NCBI GenBank assembly: GCA_009827235.1
Contig: SPMW01000004.1
Location: forward strand, 1 to 64,000
Length of the DNA: 64,000 bases
Reading direction: 5' to 3'
Source: Candidatus Campylobacter infans
GTDB lineage: Bacteria; Campylobacterota; Campylobacteria; Campylobacterales; Campylobacteraceae
In this document: positions 57,508 through 64,000 of the stretch, piece after piece
Layout: every line of letters begins with the position of its first letter
Position numbering within the stretch: position 1 is the first letter of the stretch
Position numbers and translations under genes: made by a program
The notes under the pieces: model-generated
Seen by the model: only the letters and a program-made list of their open reading frames with translations
What the model was told of the DNA's origin: nothing
Databases searched by the model: none

Positions 57508-57532
57508 TAGCGCACCTAGCAAAGGCGCGCTA
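57508..57532 (-). terminator. Weak hairpin downstream of rpsH
   Basis: TAGCGC pairs with GCGCTA across a 13-nt loop. On the minus strand it is followed by GCTTAAAATTTT and the A/T-rich repeat array. It may end the ribosomal operon. Confidence 0.35.
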
Positions 57533-57540
57533 AAAAGAGC

Positions 57541-57933
57541 TTACCAAACGGTACAAAGTATTTCGCCGCCAACGCCTTCTTTATGGGCATCGTCATTGCT
57601 TAAAACGCCCTTATTTGTGCTTACGATGATTGTACCGTAGCCATTTTTGAAGCGTTTTATTTCATCTTTGCCTTTATATACGCGGCGTCCTGGCTTTGAG
57701 ATGCGTTTAAGTTCATTGATTACGCTTTTGCCAGTTTCATCGTATTTAAGCACTACATTTATAAATTTTTTGTTATCTTCACTAACTACATTATAGCTTT
57801 CTACATAGCCTTTTTGCTCTAAAATTTTAAGTGTAGCTTCTACGACATTAGAGTGTAAAAGCTTTGTAGTATCTAGTTTGCGAAGGGCTGCATTGCGGAT
57901 GCGAGTTAGCGCATCTGAGATTAAATCATTCAT
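57541..57933 (-). CDS. rpsH: 30S ribosomal protein S8
   Basis: Primary 16S rRNA-binding protein and, in E. coli, translational repressor of the spc operon. The 130-residue sequence opens [15 protein letters not shown] and ends with the diagnostic [27 protein letters not shown]. It is the last ribosomal gene in this cluster: the usual following genes (rplF, rplR, rpsE, rplO, secY) are not downstream. A repeat array and an unrelated convergent gene take their place. Confidence 0.98.
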   Translation of the reverse strand: MNDLISDALTRIRNAALRKLDTTKLLHSNVVEATLKILEQKGYVESYNVVSEDNKKFINVVLKYDETGKSVINELKRISKPGRRVYKGKDEIKRFKNGYGTIIVSTNKGVLSNDDAHKEGVGGEILCTVW

Positions 57934-57942
57934 TATCTGTCC

Positions 57943-58128
57943 TTACCAACTTGCTTTTTTAAGGCCTGGGATTAGACCTTCATTAGCCATTTTTCTTAGG
58001 CACACACGACAAATTCCAAAGTCGCGATACACTGAATGCGGACGCCCGCAAATATTGCATCTAGTGTATTTGCGGCTTGAAAATTTAGCTGGGCGTGCCG
58101 CTTTTGCTATCATTGATTTTTTTGCCAT
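57943..58128 (-). CDS. rpsN: 30S ribosomal protein S14 type Z
   Basis: Zinc-binding short S14. About 61 residues from ATG 58128, which has AAGGA upstream; a longer frame starting inside rplE is not needed. Two CxxC pairs (CNICG and CRVC) bind zinc. The ending [13 protein letters not shown] is typical. It lies between rplE and rpsH in the standard spc order. Confidence 0.97.
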   Translation of the reverse strand: MAKKSMIAKAARPAKFSSRKYTRCNICGRPHSVYRDFGICRVCLRKMANEGLIPGLKKASW

Positions 58129-58129
58129 T

Positions 58130-58684
58130 TTACTTTCCTTTTGCAAATGGTAGGCCCAAAAGCTCTAATAGCTTCATTGCCTGTTTATCGTCTTGTGCGG
58201 TGGTTACTATGGTTATATTCATACCATGAGTGCGGATGATTTGATCATATACTACTTCTGGGAACATTAGCTGTTCTGTTAGGCCAAAGTTATAATTACC
58301 GCGCCCATCAAAGCCATTTCTTGGCAAGCCTCTAAAATCCTTAACGCGTGGCAAAGCAATGCTTATTAGCTTATCAAGAAAAACGAACATTTGTTCTTTT
58401 CTAAGCGTTACTTTAATGCCCACAGGGAAGCCCTCGCGCACCTTAAAGCCCGCTACTGATTTTTTAGCATTGGTTATAACGGCTTTTTGTCCTGCTATTA
58501 GCGAGATAGTATCAGCCATATTTTGTAATGTTTTTTGATCTTTTGCTAATTCGCCTGCGCCAACGCTTATTACTACTTTTTCTAAGGCCGGTATTAGCAT
58601 AGGATTCTTAATCCCAAACTCACTGCTTAAAGCTGGGCGAGCGCCGTCTTTATATTTTTGTTGTAATCTTGCTTGAAATCCCAT
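58130..58684 (-). CDS. rplE: 50S ribosomal protein L5
   Basis: Binds 5S rRNA with L18 and forms the central protuberance. The 184-residue sequence shows [48 protein letters not shown] and [18 protein letters not shown], all family-typical. It follows rplX with a 3-bp gap. Confidence 0.98.
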   Translation of the reverse strand: MGFQARLQQKYKDGARPALSSEFGIKNPMLIPALEKVVISVGAGELAKDQKTLQNMADTISLIAGQKAVITNAKKSVAGFKVREGFPVGIKVTLRKEQMFVFLDKLISIALPRVKDFRGLPRNGFDGRGNYNFGLTEQLMFPEVVYDQIIRTHGMNITIVTTAQDDKQAMKLLELLGLPFAKGK

Positions 58685-58687
58685 CTC

Positions 58688-58921
58688 TTAGCCCTCTACT
58701 TTTGCTACATTTGAAATATCAATAGCCACTTCTTTATTCACAAAGCCACCATTTTGATATTTTTCACTAGGTTTTACAGCTTTTTTAGCTAGGTTTATGC
58801 CTTCGCAAATCACCTTATGCTCTTTTGGTAAAACAGCTAAAATTTTACTGATCTTGCCTTTATCATCACCAGCGATAATCTTAACACTATCGCCTTTTTT
58901 TAGTTTAAATTTTACTGCCAT
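58688..58921 (-). CDS. rplX: 50S ribosomal protein L24
   Basis: An assembly initiator of the large subunit near the exit tunnel. The 77-residue KOW-domain protein opens FKLKKGDSVKIIAGDDKGK. It shares one base with rplN (stop/start overlap) and ends with SNVAKVEG. Confidence 0.97.
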   Translation of the reverse strand: MAVKFKLKKGDSVKIIAGDDKGKISKILAVLPKEHKVICEGINLAKKAVKPSEKYQNGGFVNKEVAIDISNVAKVEG

Positions 58922-59289
58922 TATAAAACCTCCGGTGCCAATGAGACAATTTTCATAAAATTTGCATAGCGCACTTCACGACCAACTGGCCCAAAAATAC
59001 GAGTGCCAATAGGTTCGCGTTTTGCATCTAAAATCACAGCCGCATTTTCATCAAAGCGAATAAGCGCGCCATCTGCTCTTTGAACTTCTTTTTTAGTGCG
59101 AACTACCACAGCCTTTACTACTTGACCTTTTTTAACCTTGCCATTTGGTAAGGCCTTTTTTACAGAGCATACGATTACATCGCCTAGGCTTGCGTAGCGG
59201 CGTTTGCTACCACCTAAAACCTTTATGCACATTAATTCTTTTGCTCCGCTATTATCAGCTACTGCTAGTCTTGTAAAACTTTGTATCAT
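58921..59289 (-). CDS. rplN: 50S ribosomal protein L14
   Basis: Interface protein of the 50S subunit and the binding site of RsfS-type factors. The 122-residue sequence has [22 protein letters not shown] and [10 protein letters not shown]; length is universal. It is the first gene of the classical spc group and follows rpsQ with a one-base overlap. Confidence 0.98.
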   Translation of the reverse strand: MIQSFTRLAVADNSGAKELMCIKVLGGSKRRYASLGDVIVCSVKKALPNGKVKKGQVVKAVVVRTKKEVQRADGALIRFDENAAVILDAKREPIGTRIFGPVGREVRYANFMKIVSLAPEVL

Positions 59290-59546
59290 TATTCAACTCC
59301 TGTTTTCAAAACTGCTTTTAGGCGGAATTTTTTGCGTGCGCTTAATGGGCGGCATTCTATTGCTGCTATTGTATCGCCTATTTTTAGCTCGTTTTTTTCA
59401 TCATGAACTATGTATTTTTTAAATCTTTTTACAAATTTATGGTATCTTGGGTGCATAACCTTGCGCTCTACTAGCACAGTAGCGCTTTTATCGCCTGCGC
59501 GTGCTACGACAAGACCTTGAATTTGTCTTTTCATTTCTACTGCCAT
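59289..59546 (-). CDS. rpsQ: 30S ribosomal protein S17
   Basis: 16S rRNA-binding OB-fold protein of 85 residues. It shows [21 protein letters not shown] and the signature [20 protein letters not shown]. Ends the S10 group; 10 bp separate it from rpmC. Confidence 0.97.
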   Translation of the reverse strand: MAVEMKRQIQGLVVARAGDKSATVLVERKVMHPRYHKFVKRFKKYIVHDEKNELKIGDTIAAIECRPLSARKKFRLKAVLKTGVE

Positions 59547-59556
59547 TTTCTATCCT

Positions 59557-59742
59557 TTACTTAGTTAGAGAAATCGCAGTATTGATCTTTGCGATGTCTT
59601 TGCGAGCATCACGAATCTCATTTGGATTAGTTAGCTGCATTGTTTTAAGCTTTTGTTTAAGGGTAAATAAAAGCACCTTTTTTTCTTTTAGTAGCGTGTT
59701 TAACTCAGCCACGCTTTTATCTTTTAACTCAGTATATTTCAT
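59557..59742 (-). CDS. rpmC: 50S ribosomal protein L29
   Basis: Small helical hairpin protein near the polypeptide exit tunnel, a docking site for trigger factor and SRP with L23. The 61-residue sequence opens [15 protein letters not shown] and has [14 protein letters not shown]. Its start overlaps the end of rplP by 14 bp. Confidence 0.96.
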   Translation of the reverse strand: MKYTELKDKSVAELNTLLKEKKVLLFTLKQKLKTMQLTNPNEIRDARKDIAKINTAISLTK

Positions 59743-60154
59743 TTTCGCTCTGCCTTGTTATAAACTTAGTTTTAAAAGGTAGCTTATGCATAGCGATGGT
59801 TAGCGCTTCTCTTGCTAGCTCTTCGCTAACGCCTGCTAGCTCAAATATAATCCTGCCCGGTTTTATATTCATAACCCACTCTTCTACTCCACCTTTACCT
59901 TTACCCATACGAGTTTCTAGTGGTTTTTTGGTGATAGGTTTATCAGGAAATACTCTAATCCAAGATTTTGCTTGTCTTTTGGTATGACGAGTAAAAGCTT
60001 GGCGAGCTGATTCTATTTGGCGAGAGTTAATGCGACCAGCCTCAATAGCTTTAAGTGCAAAATCGCCAAGGGCTAAGGTATTTGCGTTATTTGCATAACC
60101 GCGATTGCGCCCTTTCATCATTTTGCGAAATTTTGTTCTTTTTGGTTGTAGCAT
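59729..60154 (-). CDS. rplP: 50S ribosomal protein L16
   Basis: Protein near the A-site tRNA elbow, essential for late 50S assembly. The 141-residue sequence opens [31 protein letters not shown] and [19 protein letters not shown] are signatures. It shares one base with the rpsC stop. Confidence 0.98.
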   Translation of the reverse strand: MLQPKRTKFRKMMKGRNRGYANNANTLALGDFALKAIEAGRINSRQIESARQAFTRHTKRQAKSWIRVFPDKPITKKPLETRMGKGKGGVEEWVMNIKPGRIIFELAGVSEELAREALTIAMHKLPFKTKFITRQSENEIY

Positions 60155-60852
60155 TATTTGCTCCTTCTAGTGCGTCTTGGGCGTTTTGGTGTAGCATCTT
60201 CGCTTTTTTCTGCTTGAATGCCTTTTTGTAAAATTTCACCCTTGAAAATCCATACTTTTATGCCTATATTGCCATAAGTTGTATGCGCCTCAGCAAAACC
60301 ATAATCAATCTTAGCGCGTAAAGTATGTAGTGGCACGCGTCCTTCAAGATACCATTCAGTTCTAGCCATTTCAGCTCCGCCTAAACGACCTGCAACGCTT
60401 ACTTTTATACCCTTAGCACCTGCTTTTTGTGCGCCTTGGATTACCTTTTTCATAGCACGGCGAAAAGCCACGCGGCGTTCTAATTGCATAGCTACATTTT
60501 CGGCTGCTAGCTGAGCAGAGCTACCTGCGCGGCGCTCTTCTTTTATATTGATTGCTACATCTTTATTTACTAGCTTTACTACATCTGCGCGTAAATTTTC
60601 AATCTCGCCACCTTTTTTGCCGATAATCACGCCAGGTCTTGCTGCTACTACTGTTACGCGGATTTTTTTAGCTGTGCGCTCTACTAGGATTTGTGAAATT
60701 CCAGCATAATATAATTTTGCTTTTAGGAATTTTCTAATCTTATAATCCTCAGCAATACCATCAGCTAAGCTAGACTTAGCAGGAAACCAGCGAGATTCCC
60801 AGTTTCTATTTATACCTAATCTTAGGCCTATTGGATTAACTTTTTGTCCCAT
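60154..60852 (-). CDS. rpsC: 30S ribosomal protein S3
   Basis: Forms the mRNA entry site with S4 and S5. The 232-residue protein opens [21 protein letters not shown], has the KH motif [13 protein letters not shown] and the signature [20 protein letters not shown]. It has a Lys/Arg-rich tail ([11 protein letters not shown]). Confidence 0.98.
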   Translation of the reverse strand: MGQKVNPIGLRLGINRNWESRWFPAKSSLADGIAEDYKIRKFLKAKLYYAGISQILVERTAKKIRVTVVAARPGVIIGKKGGEIENLRADVVKLVNKDVAINIKEERRAGSSAQLAAENVAMQLERRVAFRRAMKKVIQGAQKAGAKGIKVSVAGRLGGAEMARTEWYLEGRVPLHTLRAKIDYGFAEAHTTYGNIGIKVWIFKGEILQKGIQAEKSEDATPKRPRRTRRSK

Positions 60853-60853
60853 T

Positions 60854-61186
60854 TTATGCTTCCTTACTATTAGCTTTAGATACTTCTACTAGGATATGGC
60901 TAGTAGGTTTGCGGATTCTACTAGCAGATCCTCTGGCTCTTGGGCGAAATCTTTTTAATACAGGACCAGCATCCACGCGACAACTTTTAACTATTACCTC
61001 TTCTGGTTCAAAGCCACCATTTGCTACGGCTGAGCTAATGGCAGTGGCTATGTATTTAGCACCACGATTTGGCATAAAGCTTAGGCTTGCAAGGGCAAGT
61101 TCAGCATTCATGCCTTGAACCTCTCTTGCTATTAAGCGCGCCTTTGTTGGAGATAAGCGAACAAATTTTATTATAGATTTACTCAT
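60854..61186 (-). CDS. rplV: 50S ribosomal protein L22
   Basis: Lines the exit tunnel with an extended loop where macrolide resistance changes map. The 110-residue sequence has [21 protein letters not shown] and, in the loop region, [20 protein letters not shown]. It lies 1 bp from rpsC. Confidence 0.98.
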   Translation of the reverse strand: MSKSIIKFVRLSPTKARLIAREVQGMNAELALASLSFMPNRGAKYIATAISSAVANGGFEPEEVIVKSCRVDAGPVLKRFRPRARGSASRIRKPTSHILVEVSKANSKEA

Positions 61187-61196
61187 TGCCTACCCC

Positions 61197-61478
61197 TTAC
61201 TTACCAATTTTCTTTTGCACTGAGCCTTTATGGCCTTTAAAAGTGCGTGTAGGTGCAAATTCGCCAAGCTTGTATCCTATGTGATTTTCTGTAATATACA
61301 CAGGGATAAAATTTTTGCCATTATGCACATTAAATGTTAGCCCTATCATATCAGGCACTATGGTGCTTCGTCTTGACCAAGTTTTGATAGGTTTGTTGTC
61401 GTTAGCCTTTTTAGCGGCTAGAACTTTTTTCATCACATGGCCGTCTACAAATGGACCTTTTTTCAATGATCTAGCCAT
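61197..61478 (-). CDS. rpsS: 30S ribosomal protein S19
   Basis: Small-subunit head protein of 93 residues. It opens [19 protein letters not shown] and carries [21 protein letters not shown] and [16 protein letters not shown] [19 protein letters not shown]. It abuts rplB directly. Confidence 0.98.
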   Translation of the reverse strand: MARSLKKGPFVDGHVMKKVLAAKKANDNKPIKTWSRRSTIVPDMIGLTFNVHNGKNFIPVYITENHIGYKLGEFAPTRTFKGHKGSVQKKIGK

Positions 61479-62309
61479 CTATTTGCCCTTTCTTCTTGAA
61501 ATTATTAGCTTATCGCTCGCTTTTTTACGGCGAGTTTTTGCGCCTTTGGTTGGTTTGCCCCAAGGAGTTACTGGGTGGCGTCCTGAGTTTTTCTTGCCTT
61601 CACCACCGCCGTGTGGGTGATCTACTGGGTTCATCGCTGAGCCACGAGTTTGTGGGCGAATTCCGCGGTAGCGATTGCGTCCAGCCTTGCCTATTGTTAC
61701 ATTTGCCCATTCTTCATTATCTACTACGCCAATTGTAGCCATACATTCAGCTAATACTTGACGCATTTCACCACTTGGTAAGCGCAAGATTACATATTTT
61801 TCTTCTTTACCCATTAGCTGTGCATAACCGCCTGCTGAGCGTGCTATTTGAGCGCCTTTACCAGGTTTTAATTCTATATTATGCACGATGGTACCTACTG
61901 GAATGCTTTTTAGTTTCATAGCATTACCTGGTTTAATATCAAGTCCTGCTTGGCTAGCACTTACCATATCGCCTACATTCAAGCCACTTGGGTGGATAAT
62001 GTAGCGTTTTTCGCCATCAAGATAAGACAATAAAGCTATACGACAATTTCTATTTGGATCGTATTCAATGGCTTCTACCTTTGCTGGAACATCGTATTTT
62101 TTGCGTTTAAAATCAATTATACGATATAGTTTTTTAGCGCCAGCTTCTTTGTGGCGGCTTGTTATTCTGCCGTTATTGTTGCGTCCTGCAGTAGCTGGTA
62201 GTTTAACTAGCAAAGAACGCACGCTTGGTTTTGCTGTGATATTTTCGCTAGAAATACCTGTCATAAATCTCCTGCTTGGAGTGTATGGTTTGTATGATTT
62301 TATCGCCAT
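61479..62309 (-). CDS. rplB: 50S ribosomal protein L2
   Basis: Core peptidyl-transferase-associated protein, 276 residues. It opens [17 protein letters not shown] and has [21 protein letters not shown] [17 protein letters not shown] containing the conserved His, and [18 protein letters not shown]. It abuts rplW with a 1-bp gap. Confidence 0.98.
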   Translation of the reverse strand: MAIKSYKPYTPSRRFMTGISSENITAKPSVRSLLVKLPATAGRNNNGRITSRHKEAGAKKLYRIIDFKRKKYDVPAKVEAIEYDPNRNCRIALLSYLDGEKRYIIHPSGLNVGDMVSASQAGLDIKPGNAMKLKSIPVGTIVHNIELKPGKGAQIARSAGGYAQLMGKEEKYVILRLPSGEMRQVLAECMATIGVVDNEEWANVTIGKAGRNRYRGIRPQTRGSAMNPVDHPHGGGEGKKNSGRHPVTPWGKPTKGAKTRRKKASDKLIISRRKGK

Positions 62310-62310
62310 T

Positions 62311-62592
62311 TTATGCCTCCTGGTTAGCTAGACTTACGCCCTCAGGCAAGGTTACATAGAATTTCTTAAAATCATCTCGCACACCAGCCCTACCTCTAAA
62401 ACGCTTAACTTTTCCGTCCATTCTTAAAGAATTGACTTTAAGTGGCGTTACACCAAAATATTGTTTTAATACCTCTTTTAACCCGTTTTTTGTAACGCGC
62501 GGTGATGTTTGTATAACAACCACGCCATTTTCTTGTAAGCTTAGGGTTTTTTCTGTATAAAGTATAGATTTGATATCTGTTATATCTGCCAT
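62311..62592 (-). CDS. rplW: 50S ribosomal protein L23
   Basis: Exit-tunnel rim protein that recruits trigger factor and SRP. The 93-residue sequence has [16 protein letters not shown] and the C-terminal [20 protein letters not shown]. Relevant here because the trigger factor in this genome has an unusual basic tail. Confidence 0.96.
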   Translation of the reverse strand: MADITDIKSILYTEKTLSLQENGVVVIQTSPRVTKNGLKEVLKQYFGVTPLKVNSLRMDGKVKRFRGRAGVRDDFKKFYVTLPEGVSLANQEA

Positions 62593-62593
62593 C

Positions 62594-63208
62594 TTAGCCC
62601 TCTTTTATAATTGATTCTAGCGCTGATTTTTCGGCTATTACTGCGCCATACACAGCTACTAAATAGGCATTTACCTCGCTTGCATCTACCACATAGCAAT
62701 TTTGTAAATTTCTAAATGCTAGTAAGGTGCTAGCTTCTAGGCTATTTAAGATAATTAGCGCATCACGCACGCCTGCTGTTTTAATCATAGCGGCCGCATC
62801 TTTTGTTTTGCCACTTTCTATTTTAATGCTTTCAAGCGCAAAAAGCTTGCCGTTTGTGGCTTTTTCATTTAAAGCAAATTCCAAAGCAAGGCGTTTTTGT
62901 TTTTTATTGATTTTTTGGTTGTAGTTTCTATCGCTTTTAGGACCAAAAGCTACTGCTCCGCCTACCCATACAGGTGTGCGAGTTGAGCCTGCTCTTGCTC
63001 CGCCACGACCTTTTTGACGCCATGGTTTTTTGCCACCACCGCTGATTGTTGAGCGAGATTTAGTGTGTGCTGTGTTTGAGCGAATGCTAGCAAGATAGCT
63101 TTTTACATATAGATATAAATTGTGTGAGTTTATTTTCTCGTAGCTATCAGGCAAGGCTAACTCACCGCTAGGTTGAAATTTCTCGTTTAATACTGAAATT
63201 TTACTCAT
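62594..63208 (-). CDS. rplD: 50S ribosomal protein L4
   Basis: rRNA-binding assembly protein and, in E. coli, autogenous regulator of the S10 operon. The 204-residue sequence has the tunnel-loop motif [20 protein letters not shown] and [17 protein letters not shown]. It overlaps rplC by 4 bp. Confidence 0.98.
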   Translation of the reverse strand: MSKISVLNEKFQPSGELALPDSYEKINSHNLYLYVKSYLASIRSNTAHTKSRSTISGGGKKPWRQKGRGGARAGSTRTPVWVGGAVAFGPKSDRNYNQKINKKQKRLALEFALNEKATNGKLFALESIKIESGKTKDAAAMIKTAGVRDALIILNSLEASTLLAFRNLQNCYVVDASEVNAYLVAVYGAVIAEKSALESIIKEG

Positions 63209-63786
63209 TTTACCACCTTTATACGACCCATAGCGCCATTAAATCCTGGCACAGAGCCTTTTAGCACTAAAACGCCATTAGCTTCATCAAAGCTTACTAT
63301 TTCGTTTTTAACGCTAGTTTTTTCATTGCCATAATGTCCTGCCATTTTCATACCAGGTTGAACGCGTCCTGGCCATTCGCAGTTACCAATAGAGCCTGGG
63401 CGTCTATGAAAGCGTGAGCCGTGGCTTTTTGGACCACCAGCAAAACCATGGCGTTTAATTACGCCAGAAAAACCGCGTCCTTTTGTATTAAAATTTACTT
63501 TTAAAATTTTAGCCTCTTTTAGCGGGCTTACATCTACATCGCTGCCAGCTTCGCTATTAGCCACGCTTAGAGTCGCAAAGCTATTAAATTCTTTGCTTAG
63601 GCCATATTTGGCTTGTTGGCCACTGATTGCTTTATTTGATGCTTTTGTGTGAGCATAAGCTACGATGGCACGCCCATTTTCACCAAGAGCGCAAACCTTT
63701 GCTGGTATTACTTTTATCAAAGTAACTGGCACGCTAGGCAAACCGATCGTTCGGCTCATACCGATTTTTTCAACTATATATTCCAT
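63205..63786 (-). CDS. rplC: 50S ribosomal protein L3
   Basis: Early assembly protein near the peptidyl transferase centre. The 193-residue sequence opens [15 protein letters not shown] and has the family segment [20 protein letters not shown] and [17 protein letters not shown]. It follows rpsJ with an 11-bp gap. Confidence 0.98.
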   Translation of the reverse strand: MEYIVEKIGMSRTIGLPSVPVTLIKVIPAKVCALGENGRAIVAYAHTKASNKAISGQQAKYGLSKEFNSFATLSVANSEAGSDVDVSPLKEAKILKVNFNTKGRGFSGVIKRHGFAGGPKSHGSRFHRRPGSIGNCEWPGRVQPGMKMAGHYGNEKTSVKNEIVSFDEANGVLVLKGSVPGFNGAMGRIKVVK

Positions 63787-63797
63787 ATTTTACCACC

Positions 63798-64000
63798 TTA
63801 TTTATTGCCAAGTGCGCGCACTTCTACATTCACCTCAGGCGCAAGGTCAAGCTTGGTTAGGCTATCTACGGTATCTGGCGTAGCTGCTAGTATATCAAGC
63901 ATACGGCCGTGAATTCTCATCTCAAACTGCTCGCGGCTGTCTTTATTGATGTGTGGAGATTTTAGCACTGTGTAGCGTTTAAGCTTAGTAGGCATTGGTA
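63798..64000 (-). CDS. rpsJ: 30S ribosomal protein S10 (partial, runs off window)
   Basis: Only the C-terminal two thirds are present: the frame runs past the end of the window (a Pro codon precedes the internal [18 protein letters not shown]). The remainder, ARMLDI-like [22 protein letters not shown] and [12 protein letters not shown], is unmistakably S10, normally about 103 residues. It is the first gene of the S10 operon, so the operon promoter lies outside. S10 (NusE) also acts in transcription antitermination. Confidence 0.97.
   Translation of the reverse strand, partial: PMPTKLKRYTVLKSPHINKDSREQFEMRIHGRMLDILAATPDTVDSLTKLDLAPEVNVEVRALGNK

Overview
The window is a low-GC chromosomal segment of an epsilonproteobacterium, almost certainly a Campylobacter species. 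The evidence is gene order shared with C. jejuni: def-clpP-tig/folE-fliI; recA-eno-ftsB-like-cgpA-like; fliY-fliM-fliA-membrane protein-flhG-flhF-folK-aroQ-aminofutalosine deaminase; purB beside a pseudouridine synthase; and paired dynamin-like GTPases. Campylobacter traits also appear: a PseC-type aminotransferase for pseudaminic acid, futalosine-pathway menaquinone synthesis, bacterial N-glycosylation sequons, and poly-G tracts of the kind that drive phase variation. I do not assign a species.

Layout. 0-8.1 kb: unknown protein, ComM-like ATPase, def, degenerate GGDEF protein, clpP, tig, then folE and fliI on the other strand. 8.1-9 kb: small accessory patch with a gene remnant, a perfect palindrome and small ORFs. 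9-12.7 kb: fliK and typA. 12.8-19.8 kb: a NAMPT-type phosphoribosyltransferase, gyrB, dnaN, dnaA and ruvC, with TTCAC-type DnaA-box clusters on both sides of dnaA (the putative chromosome origin). 19.8-24.5 kb: cgpA-like, ftsB-like, a decayed gene fragment, YbjQ family, a phase-variable acetyltransferase (frame-shifted OFF at a G9 tract), eno, recA. 24.7-31.9 kb: dxs, an AAA-type ATPase, dnaE. 32-35.2 kb: a DUF2972-type protein with a G10 tract in its promoter, then putP. 35.2-39.1 kb: two dynamin-like GTPases. 39.2-41.7 kb: periplasmic LigE-type DNA ligase, pseC, FixH-like exported protein. 41.7-43.7 kb: trpBA. 43.7-44.9 kb: eroded DNA methyltransferase remnant. 44.9-48.1 kb: pseudouridine synthase, methyltransferase, purB, with two parS-like 16-mers. 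48.3-57.1 kb: flagellar C-ring and regulatory operon (fliY, fliM, fliA, flhG, flhF), folK, an M24 peptidase, aroQ, aminofutalosine deaminase. 57.1-57.5 kb: a 13-bp tandem-repeat array with a GC-rich hairpin. 57.5-64 kb: the S10 operon and the first half of the spc operon, running off the window inside rpsJ.

How it fits together. Most of the window is core housekeeping: replication initiation, protein quality control, flagellar assembly and its sigma-28/FlhF control, isoprenoid, folate and aromatic metabolism, ribosomal proteins. Accessory and variable material sits in short islands between core blocks. The best candidates for a second look are the two poly-G switched genes, sulfotransferase-like signatures in the DUF2972 protein, truncation of the spc operon after rpsH at a repeat array with an embedded GC-rich hairpin, parS-like sites about 26-29 kb from dnaA, and a lysine-rich repeat tail on trigger factor. 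I saw no CRISPR array, tRNA, rRNA, intact insertion sequence or prophage.
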